A stretch of 64,000 bases of DNA from Croceitalea rosinachiae. GTDB lineage: Bacteria; Bacteroidota; Bacteroidia; Flavobacteriales; Flavobacteriaceae. Position numbers and translations under genes: made by a program. Shown one piece after another: positions 34,257 through 41,123 of the stretch. The stretch spans positions 1,240,001 through 1,304,000 of the forward strand of contig NZ_JAVRHR010000001.1 in assembly GCF_031846445.1 (NCBI RefSeq), read 5' to 3'. Below the pieces are notes generated by a model. The model was not told the origin of the DNA. It was given only the letters and a program-made list of their open reading frames with translations, and did not search any database. The stretch's first letter is position 1; each line of letters begins with the position of its first letter.

Positions 34257-35146
34257 GCAAAAGAACGCTAGCGCTGCTGGCGGCTATTGGCGCAACTACT
34301 ATTTATGGCATTAACCATACCTTAGCCAAAGGGGTAATGCCCACCTATGTAACTCCTTTTGGGTTTATTTTTTTGCGTGTCGTTGGTGCTACGATATTGT
34401 TCTGGGGCATTTCTTTTTTTGGCCCGAAAGAAAAGATTGAAAAAAAAGACTGGGGACGTTTGGTTTTGGCAGCCATCTTAGGAATGGTAATTAATATGCT
34501 TTCCTTTTTTAAAGGCTTGGAGTTATCTACTCCTATCAATAGTTCGGTGTTGGTTACTATTAGCCCAATTTTTGTGGTAGCTTTATCAGCGTTTTTCTTA
34601 AGAGAGCGCATTACTATAAATAAGGGCTTAGGAATTGTATTAGGCTTTATCGGTGCGGTTTCTTTGGTGCTTTTTGGTGCCGAGCTTCGGCAAGACGCTC
34701 CAAACATTCCTTTGGGGAATCTTTTGTTTATCGTAAATGCAACGGCTTATGGTTCGTATTTGGTAGTGGCAAAAAAGTTGGTAGAAAAGTATCACCCCTT
34801 TACCTTGATGAAATGGTTGTTTACCATTGCCCTCCTTATTAATTTCCCCATAACGTTTTCAAGTTTTTTAGAGATTGAATGGAACACCATGCCGCTTTGG
34901 GCTTATGGCGTGGTAGCTTTTGTAGTTATATGTACTACTTTTATGACCTATCTGTTTAATATTTTTGCAATGACAGAATTAAAAGCTTCTACCATTGGGG
35001 CTTTTATATATGTGCAACCCATATTCGGAATAGTCTTCGCTTTACTGACCGGTAAAGACTCCCTTACTATAGTTAAAATAGGAGCTACAATTTTGGTGTT
35101 GGTCGGGGTGTATTTGGCAAGTAAGAAGGTTCGTCCCAGGGCCTAA
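34253..35146 (+). CDS. EamA-family (DMT) transporter
   Basis: A 297-residue inner-membrane protein with about ten hydrophobic segments arranged as two EamA repeats (about 5-140 and 158-291). Typical loop features are FKGLELSTPINSSVLVTISPIFVVALSAFFLRERI (seen in parts) and the second-repeat equivalent IGAFIYVQPIFGIVFALLTGKD. Members export amino acids or metabolites; the substrate is unknown. Translational coupling (ATGA overlap) to the ArsC-like gene suggests a joint operon with the SDR. Confidence 0.9.
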   Translation: MSKRTLALLAAIGATTIYGINHTLAKGVMPTYVTPFGFIFLRVVGATILFWGISFFGPKEKIEKKDWGRLVLAAILGMVINMLSFFKGLELSTPINSSVLVTISPIFVVALSAFFLRERITINKGLGIVLGFIGAVSLVLFGAELRQDAPNIPLGNLLFIVNATAYGSYLVVAKKLVEKYHPFTLMKWLFTIALLINFPITFSSFLEIEWNTMPLWAYGVVAFVVICTTFMTYLFNIFAMTELKASTIGAFIYVQPIFGIVFALLTGKDSLTIVKIGATILVLVGVYLASKKVRPRA

Positions 35147-35168
35147 AAGCAATTTTTTCTAAGTATCT

Positions 35169-35176
35169 TAGTTTTG
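35169..35176 (+). promoter_or_regulatory. -7 box TAGTTTTG before the Crp-like gene
   Basis: An exact TAnnTTTG match 70 bp before the ATG of the Crp/Fnr-type gene, with no clear -33 TTG at normal spacing. Confidence 0.4.
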
Positions 35177-35246
35177 CACATAGGCAGCTATATAGATTAG
35201 TAATGATTTATACGCAATTGTTAGCCACAAGCTGAAAACCCACAGA

Positions 35247-35813
35247 ATGGAAGAAATTAAAAAGTTCATTGCCACTATTTGTCCAATGAACGATTCTGAT
35301 TGGGACCTTTTTTCTTCAAAATTGTACAAGGAAAAATTTAAGAAAAAATCAACCCTAATAGAAATTGGCGGAATAGAAGGCCATATGTCTTTTCTCTCCA
35401 AAGGAATAGTGAGATACTATATTCCGCAAGAAGAAAGTGATTTAACCTTTGGCTTTTTATTTGAGAATCAATTTGTGACTGCTTATGATTCTTTTATTAC
35501 CCAAACCCCCTCACAATATGAAATCGAGACACTTACAAGCTCAACTTTGTGGCGAATATCGTTCAAAGACCTTCAGGAGGTATATGAAAAGACCAAAAGC
35601 GGAAACATCATTGGGAGAAGGATGGCAGAAAATATGTTCTTAATTAAGTCTAAAAGAGAAATTTCACTATTAAACAAAACTGCAGAGGAACGTTATTTGG
35701 ACTTGTTCTTGGAACGTCCAAAATTACTAAAACAAGTTCCATTAAAATACATTGCCTCATATATTGGTGTTACGCCTCAAGCCTTAAGCAGGATACGTAA
35801 ACGAATTACTTAA
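35247..35813 (+). CDS. Crp/Fnr-family transcriptional regulator
   Basis: A 188-residue protein with an N-terminal cyclic-nucleotide-binding-type beta-barrel (about 20-125; KKKSTLIEIGGIEGHMSFLSKGIVRYY seen in parts) and a C-terminal HTH (YIASYIGVTPQALSRIRKRI). This short Bacteroidetes type usually lacks the cAMP-site residues, and no FeS-type cysteines are present, so the signal is unknown. The DoxX-like gene follows 65 bp downstream with an inverted repeat between them; that pair suggests local regulation. Confidence 0.88.
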   Translation: MEEIKKFIATICPMNDSDWDLFSSKLYKEKFKKKSTLIEIGGIEGHMSFLSKGIVRYYIPQEESDLTFGFLFENQFVTAYDSFITQTPSQYEIETLTSSTLWRISFKDLQEVYEKTKSGNIIGRRMAENMFLIKSKREISLLNKTAEERYLDLFLERPKLLKQVPLKYIASYIGVTPQALSRIRKRIT

Positions 35814-35835
35814 CCTGGGTTCATTGTAATCTCTA

Positions 35836-35864
35836 AATTCATTTATGAAATTTGTAAATGAATT
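35836..35864. promoter_or_regulatory. 10-bp inverted repeat upstream of the DoxX-like gene
   Basis: AATTCATTTA (35836-35845) and TAAATGAATT (35855-35864) are perfect complements with a 9-bp spacer, 14 bp before the start of the DoxX-like gene and just after the Crp-like gene. It is a plausible Crp-type operator; it has no T-run, so a terminator is less likely. Confidence 0.45.
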
Positions 35865-35878
35865 AAAAGAGAATAATT

Positions 35879-36334
35879 ATGAAACCGTTAATAGTACTTT
35901 TATCAAGTTTTGCAATTGCCATTTTCATGGTAAAAATTATTAATAAATCTTACGATTTTGCTTTATCAGCAAGGATAGCGATAGCAATAATGTTATGCTT
36001 TACAGCTATTGGACATTTTGCATTTACCAAAGGGATGTCAATGATGATACCGCAATTTATTCCATATAAAGAGACTTTTGTCCATTTAACGGGACTTTTC
36101 GAAATTCTTTTAGCAATTGGGTTGCTTATGCCGAAATTAAAAACAATAAGCGGATGGACTTTAATTATTTTCCTAATATTGATGTTACCAGCTAATATTT
36201 ACGCTTCTTTAAATAATGTGAATTATCAAAAAGGAACATTTGACGGATATGGTCCTTCCTATCTATGGTTCAGAATTCCTTTACAATTTCTGTTTATTGT
36301 TTGGACTTATTTTAGCTCAATCCGAATTTTTTAA
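35879..36334 (+). CDS. DoxX-like small membrane protein
   Basis: A 151-residue protein with four hydrophobic helices. The features HFAFTKGMSMMIPQFIPY and LTGLFEILLAIGLLMP are characteristic of the DoxX/DoxD-like family, in which a small four-helix protein supports redox or oxidative-stress functions in some bacteria. The remainder includes ANIYASLNNVNYQKG. It follows the Crp-like gene on the same strand. The precise function is unknown. Confidence 0.8.
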   Translation: MKPLIVLLSSFAIAIFMVKIINKSYDFALSARIAIAIMLCFTAIGHFAFTKGMSMMIPQFIPYKETFVHLTGLFEILLAIGLLMPKLKTISGWTLIIFLILMLPANIYASLNNVNYQKGTFDGYGPSYLWFRIPLQFLFIVWTYFSSIRIF

Positions 36335-36393
36335 GGGAAAGCTATTGGTTAACAATAGATATAAGCTGAAAAAACAATCGCAAGTTTATTAAA

Positions 36394-36831
36394 ATGACAT
36401 TAGCTGAATATATAAGGAAAAGAAATGGAGTACCTATTGGAAGTTCAAAATCATTGAGAAACAATTTATATCGCTCATTAGGAGCTAAGAACTTCTCCAC
36501 TTTCTGGAATTATTGGAATCCGGTTTTTGGATACTATTTAGGGAAGTACATATTTAAACCCCTTAAAAAAAGAATTCCCGTTGCATTTGCCTTGTTGTTC
36601 ACATTCATATTCTGTGGACTAATACACGATGTAATAACTATTATTTATAGGAAAAAAACATCATTATTCTTTACAATATGGTTTGCTATAATGGGTATTA
36701 CAGTTTTAATGACGAAATATTTAAAACATGATTTTAATAAACAGAAGTGGTCGTTTCGTGCTTTAGTCAATTTGAGTATCATATCCCTATGTTTTTTAAT
36801 GACCTTTTACATAACGAAAATTCTAATTTAA
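36394..36831 (+). CDS. small membrane protein with an MBOAT-like motif
   Basis: A 145-residue protein with a polar N terminus and three or four hydrophobic helices. The stretch FWNYWNPVFGYYLGKYIF followed by a helix ending CGLIHD resembles the Asn/Trp and His motifs of membrane-bound O-acyltransferases (FWNRWH...GLWHG). At a third of the usual MBOAT length it would be either a minimal family or a look-alike. It stands alone on the strand after the DoxX-like gene. Confidence 0.55.
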   Translation: MTLAEYIRKRNGVPIGSSKSLRNNLYRSLGAKNFSTFWNYWNPVFGYYLGKYIFKPLKKRIPVAFALLFTFIFCGLIHDVITIIYRKKTSLFFTIWFAIMGITVLMTKYLKHDFNKQKWSFRALVNLSIISLCFLMTFYITKILI

Positions 36832-36848
36832 AGATTTAGGAAAACCCA

Positions 36849-36866
36849 TATACAACAACTTGTATA
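36849..36866. repeat. 7-bp inverted repeat after the MBOAT-motif gene
   Basis: TATACAA and TTGTATA flank CAAC. This is followed by ACTCATTGCAGCTGAACTCC. Similar AGCTGAA-containing spacers occur at 35230-35236 and 36364-36370, between the preceding genes. Confidence 0.4.
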
Positions 36867-36972
36867 ACTCATTGCAGCTGAACTCCTAATCGGTATTCAT
36901 TGTGATTTGTTATCTTTAGGTTATGGCGGTATATTAGTTATGATTTTTCGTAAAGAGCCATACACAAGACTC

Positions 36973-37043
36973 TCACTCTAAATCCTTAAGCACTTTAGCA
37001 AACTTACGGGTATCTTCTTTGGTCAATACTTTATATTCTTTTG
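36973..37043 (-). pseudogene. 3' remnant of an acyl-CoA thioesterase gene
   Basis: These 71 bases match the end of the intact thioesterase gene (39566-39636) at 64 of 71 positions by eye, in the same orientation. The remnant still reads KVLTKEDTRKFAKVLKDLE then a TGA stop, versus KILTKEDTRKFAKVPKDLG in the intact gene. Upstream the frame meets a TAA after a few codons, and the homology stops. It is a decayed duplicate or one end of an old insertion. Confidence 0.8.
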
Positions 37044-37202
37044 AAAGTTTAGCTTAATCAAACCATCCTTAAAACTTTTGGCATACCAGTGTGCTAATCA
37101 TTTGGGCAAGCTCATTCAAGTTCATATTGTTTTGAAATACGTAATATTTTTATTTGCACCTCAGGAAATAATTTTGAAACTATCAATGATATCCTACTTT
37201 AT

Positions 37203-39443
37203 TTACTTTGGAGACAACCCTATTTCATCTAGCACAAGAACCCCATAGGGGGTTTCGTCAAATAGAAATGTGATGGTTCTTATATCTTCTAAATTTAAAT
37301 TGACATTCTTATCGGTGAAAGCCTTTAAAGAAAGATGATACGTCTGTAATTGAACTTCCCAATCTTCGCCAATCATCTCTTTGTCTAAAAATTCGAATTT
37401 GGTAAAGCGTGTTTTTAAAGGCTTCGGAATTTCTTTGAAATCACTTATTTTAATAGAAGAAGTTTGCCCTTGTTCATCAGTTAATTGGATATTGAAATCC
37501 AATTGCGGTACTTTTCTTTTGCTTTCATCTTGTTTTACATTTTCTTCTTTATTGATTTTGTTTGAGTTTAACCATGCATGGTTTCCTGCGCCTAGAGCAA
37601 ACTGTAGGAACAATCTTTTTTTAAAAAAAGACTTATGCTTTTCAGATAGTGATATTTCGTAAGAACCTATCTTATTAGTTTTGAGAGAGTCTTTTTTGTC
37701 CCATCCCAAAACAACGGCATTATTCTCTTGTGAATTTTTGTCCCGAGTACTTAAATTTTCCTCTCTCCATAGTGCTAAATTCTTCGACTGTAATTTGGTA
37801 CTATCTCTTGCTGTATTTATATTAATATCTTCTTCAAAATCGGTAATAGTTTTAAAGTCTGACGATTCAAAATGAGTAAGATATTGTTCTTTCGGTAACC
37901 ATTGTTTGGCAAAAGCAGCATTCTTGAAAATGGCAGTATATTCTTGATTGTTTTTTAATGTAGCCTCTGCAAACGCACTGATAAAAACCTTGGCAGCTTC
38001 TTGCTGCTGTTTCTCTTCTAGTAATGGAGCCAAATTCAATAGCCATTTTGAAGGTGCTCCAAAATCTGAATTGCCCCAAGTAGAGTTAAATTGACCATGG
38101 TTGGCATGATGGATATATACGCCAGACTTAAATCTGGAAATTGTATCGTTATAAGTTAATCTTCGATATGCGCGCATACCCCAAAAACTGACCTCATCAG
38201 AATCATACGACCCTTGAATACTCAAAAAATTCAGATTCTTTAATCGAATTTTTCGATGATATCTATAATCAGTTGGTGCTATTGCCACCACACCTTTAAT
38301 ATGAAAATTAAAATCAAATCTCTCTTTTGCATTGTCGGGAAAATAGGGTAGTTTATTGTATGCTGCGGCGATAGACACGGCTTCACCTCCTCTTGAATGA
38401 CCAACAAGCATAATATTGTTCATATCAACTTTGTTGGCCAGTTCATGATTTTTATCTGAATTCCAACTTTGCCATTGTTCAAGGTGTTTAAGAAGTAACC
38501 ATGCCCTGGCGGGCATTTCCTTACCTCTAAAATCTCCTGACCAATGCCCATTTAAAAAATTTTCATCAACAGAAACAGTAATGAACCCTCTACTTGCAAA
38601 TAAGCTTCCGAGGTAACCATATCCATCATCTGAGTAATCTATCATGTTATGGTTACCATGTACAATTAGTACTAATGGAAATGTGCCTTTACCTTCTGGC
38701 ATATAAACCCTACCGTTTAATGGAAAGTTCTCATGACCAAACTCCCAATAGCGTTCTCGCCATTTTTTCTTTTTCCCCTTCCAGTCAGGTATGAGCCATT
38801 TGCCATTTACACTATTTGTTATGTATGTAGCGCCTTCAGCATATTCTTTTCGCTGCACATCTTTACCGCTACCATAGGTAAATTGCTTTACTTGATAAGG
38901 TCCTAATACTGCTGGATTTTCAAGTTGTAAGTCATCTAAATTGGAATTTTGCTTTGGCGAGAATGCCAATGATAACTCTTTTTCGAAAGGGTCTGAACCT
39001 TGGTTTATAAATACAAAAAAGACTAAACCTATAACAACAATAAAAATTCCTAAGATGATTGCTGAGAGAGTAGATTTTTTCTTTAAAAAACAAAATAAAA
39101 TACTACAGCAGGATATGCCCAATGCAGTTACCGTCAAAAAGATCAATACTGGCCACCCGAAACCTACTAATTTTAAAATAAACAAACCAACAATTGTGCT
39201 AATTACAGGAACAATATATTTAGCTGGTATTTTTCTGAACTTTTTATTAATTAAGCTTATTAGACCGTAAGCAATTGATATAGTTGCAAGGCCTAAAAAC
39301 ATTGCAATAATCATCATTATAAGGGGATGCCAACCTGTCAAAAAATGAAAGCCAGCAATGCCATAGAAAATAAGAGTTAAGACGATAAGAAATAACCACA
39401 GTTTATTTTTCATAGGCATGAATTGAGCGAGCTTTTCAAGCAC
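37203..39443 (-). CDS. membrane-anchored alpha/beta hydrolase
   Basis: A 746-residue protein. The N-terminal 150 residues hold about five hydrophobic helices; a large alpha/beta-hydrolase domain follows at about 180-500. It has the oxyanion loop HGNHN (262-266), the nucleophile Ser350 in VGHSRGGEAVS, and a candidate catalytic His in HHANHGQFNSTWG. The rest is a beta-rich C-terminal domain (about 560-746). The GHSRGGE and HGNH pattern recalls chlorophyllase/PET-hydrolase-like esterases. The substrate is unknown. The gene is bounded by the thioesterase remnant (left) and the intact thioesterase gene (right). Confidence 0.8.
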   Translation of the reverse strand: MLEKLAQFMPMKNKLWLFLIVLTLIFYGIAGFHFLTGWHPLIMMIIAMFLGLATISIAYGLISLINKKFRKIPAKYIVPVISTIVGLFILKLVGFGWPVLIFLTVTALGISCCSILFCFLKKKSTLSAIILGIFIVVIGLVFFVFINQGSDPFEKELSLAFSPKQNSNLDDLQLENPAVLGPYQVKQFTYGSGKDVQRKEYAEGATYITNSVNGKWLIPDWKGKKKKWRERYWEFGHENFPLNGRVYMPEGKGTFPLVLIVHGNHNMIDYSDDGYGYLGSLFASRGFITVSVDENFLNGHWSGDFRGKEMPARAWLLLKHLEQWQSWNSDKNHELANKVDMNNIMLVGHSRGGEAVSIAAAYNKLPYFPDNAKERFDFNFHIKGVVAIAPTDYRYHRKIRLKNLNFLSIQGSYDSDEVSFWGMRAYRRLTYNDTISRFKSGVYIHHANHGQFNSTWGNSDFGAPSKWLLNLAPLLEEKQQQEAAKVFISAFAEATLKNNQEYTAIFKNAAFAKQWLPKEQYLTHFESSDFKTITDFEEDININTARDSTKLQSKNLALWREENLSTRDKNSQENNAVVLGWDKKDSLKTNKIGSYEISLSEKHKSFFKKRLFLQFALGAGNHAWLNSNKINKEENVKQDESKRKVPQLDFNIQLTDEQGQTSSIKISDFKEIPKPLKTRFTKFEFLDKEMIGEDWEVQLQTYHLSLKAFTDKNVNLNLEDIRTITFLFDETPYGVLVLDEIGLSPK

Positions 39444-39565
39444 ATGAAGTTAAACATCTTATACACTTTTTAAAAACTTTGATTATTGAATCTGTAATTT
39501 TTTAAAAAGCAATGTGAAAAGGAAAGTTTAAAAAAAGAAAGGATAGTTTTTCCTTTCTATACTGG

Positions 39566-40042
39566 TCACCCTAAATCCTTAGGCACTTTAGCAAACTTAC
39601 GGGTATCTTCTTTGGTTAATATTTTAAAATCTTCTGGCTTTTCCTGTTGTTGAAAAATAGTGAGAATTTCTTCTGGTAGTCCCGTCAATGAGCGTTTTTC
39701 CATATCAATCCAAGCCCCCATCATCTCACAATGCGCTACATTTTTGCCCTTCGCATCATAAAAATTATGGTGAAATTCAAAGAACATTCCATTTTCACTT
39801 AATCCCTTGAACTCCAATGAAACGCTGATGGGTTTCCCCGGAAAGACCTCTTTAAAATAATAGATGTGTTCATGGAAAACTACAGGCCCAATACGATAAT
39901 GTAAAAACTGTTTATGACCGAAACCTATTTCAGTCAAATACGCCATACGGGTATGACTCATAAAATTGATATACGCAGAGTTGGCCAAATGGCGATTGGC
40001 ATCAACATCACTCCAACGAATCTCAAATTCTTTTAAAAACAT
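39566..40042 (-). CDS. acyl-CoA thioesterase, hot-dog fold
   Basis: A 158-residue cytosolic enzyme of the 4HBT/YbgC-like class that cleaves acyl-CoA or acyl-ACP thioesters. The N-terminal RWSDVDANRHLANSAYINF carries the catalytic Asp and the helix characteristic of the hot-dog fold. VVFHEHIYYFKEVFPGKPI and AHCEMMGAWIDMEKR are typical strands. Its last 24 codons are duplicated as a remnant at 36973-37043. The start has a good upstream -7 box and a palindrome in the leader. Confidence 0.88.
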   Translation of the reverse strand: MFLKEFEIRWSDVDANRHLANSAYINFMSHTRMAYLTEIGFGHKQFLHYRIGPVVFHEHIYYFKEVFPGKPISVSLEFKGLSENGMFFEFHHNFYDAKGKNVAHCEMMGAWIDMEKRSLTGLPEEILTIFQQQEKPEDFKILTKEDTRKFAKVPKDLG

Positions 40043-40056
40043 AATCGCTTATTTTG

Positions 40057-40070
40057 TTATGCATGCATAA
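40057..40070. promoter_or_regulatory. 14-bp palindrome in the thioesterase leader
   Basis: TTATGCATGCATAA is perfectly self-complementary and lies between the predicted transcription start (near 40072) and the thioesterase start codon, a position where a bound repressor would block transcription. Confidence 0.4.
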
Positions 40071-40077
40071 TAGTTAC

Positions 40078-40085
40078 CAAAAATA
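40078..40085 (-). promoter_or_regulatory. -7 box TATTTTTG for the thioesterase gene
   Basis: An exact TAnnTTTG match on the minus strand, 36 bp before the start codon. No clear -33 TTG was seen. Confidence 0.5.
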
Positions 40086-40147
40086 GCATAGATTTGAAGA
40101 CCATACTAAAAATGTGGTAGATTTATCAATTACTTAAGATTAATGTT

Positions 40148-41122
40148 ATGAGCCAAAAAGCATCTTTCATCAATGACCTTTCATTACCTGCCGTTGCGGC
40201 ACCTATGTTTTTAATTTCAGGTCCAAGATTGGTTATTGAATGTTGTAAAAACGGTATTGTTGGCACGTTTCCCGCATTGAACCAACGGACCAGCGAAGGG
40301 TTTGAAGAATGGCTTATTGAGATTAAGACCGAGCTTCAAAAATGGGAAGAAGAAACAGGCAAAAAAGTAGCTCCTTTTGGGGTGAATTTAATTGTGCACC
40401 CGACCAATCCACGTTTAGAGGCTGATGTAAAATTGTGTATGAAGCATAAGGTACCTTTGGTGATTACCTCACTGGGTGCCGTTTCCATGGTGATTGATGC
40501 TATCCATAGTTATGGAGGTTTGGTTTTTCACGATGTGATTAAAAAACGCCATGCCGAAAAGGCCGCGGGTGCTGGTGTTGACGGATTAATTTTGGTGGCC
40601 GCTGGCGCCGGGGGCCATGCAGGTACTATAAATCCGATGAGTTTAGTAGCAGAGGTAAAGAAATTCTTTCATAAAACTATTCTGCTTTCCGGTTGTATTT
40701 CTACAGGGCAAGATATAGCTTCAGCTATGCAAATGGGTGCGGATTTAGCGTATATGGGCACACGTTTTATCAATGCAGATGAGAGCAAAGCACCTCAAGA
40801 GTATAAAGACATGATTATTGCAGCTGGAGCAAGTGATGTGACCTACACCGCGGCGATTTCAGGCGTACATGCCAATTTTTTAGGCGCAAGTTTAAAGGCA
40901 GCAGGTATTACTGAAGAAGATTTAAAAAAAGACACTAAAATTGATTTTGGCAAAGAACTGGATACGGAAGCCAAAGCTTGGAAAACCATTTGGTCTGCAG
41001 GGCAAGGCGTAACCACGATTGAGAATACCTTACCAGTAGCTGATTTAATAGGAAATCTTAAATCAGAGTTTAAAGCTGCCATTGAAGGTCAGTATAAGTT
41101 GCTGGAGAAGTACCCCAAATAG
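40148..41122 (+). CDS. nitronate monooxygenase family protein
   Basis: A 324-residue FMN-dependent TIM-barrel enzyme of the 2-nitropropane dioxygenase/nitronate monooxygenase family. Landmarks are AAPMFLISGPRLV at the N terminus, GVNLIVH, ITSLGA, and LVAAGAGGHAGTINP, with the active-site His in the GGHAG segment. LLSGCISTGQDIASAMQMGADLAYMGTRF forms the phosphate-binding part (seen in parts). Role: oxidation of toxic nitronates, or a related flavoenzyme reaction. Divergent from the thioesterase gene and convergent with the flavoprotein at 41124. Confidence 0.92.
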   Translation: MSQKASFINDLSLPAVAAPMFLISGPRLVIECCKNGIVGTFPALNQRTSEGFEEWLIEIKTELQKWEEETGKKVAPFGVNLIVHPTNPRLEADVKLCMKHKVPLVITSLGAVSMVIDAIHSYGGLVFHDVIKKRHAEKAAGAGVDGLILVAAGAGGHAGTINPMSLVAEVKKFFHKTILLSGCISTGQDIASAMQMGADLAYMGTRFINADESKAPQEYKDMIIAAGASDVTYTAAISGVHANFLGASLKAAGITEEDLKKDTKIDFGKELDTEAKAWKTIWSAGQGVTTIENTLPVADLIGNLKSEFKAAIEGQYKLLEKYPK

Positions 41123-41123
41123 T

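Larger units (their letters stand above)
36832..37202. other. 371-bp non-coding stretch with gene debris
   Basis: It contains the inverted repeat at 36849-36866 and the thioesterase 3' remnant at 36973-37043. It also holds, on the minus strand around 37070-37126, an 18-codon open frame beginning MNLNELAQMI that I do not recognise. No intact gene is present. Confidence 0.6.

Noticed and set aside
36967..37202. Insertion sequence or integrase scar
   Set aside because: No transposase or integrase fragment and no terminal inverted repeats were seen; only the thioesterase remnant can be supported.
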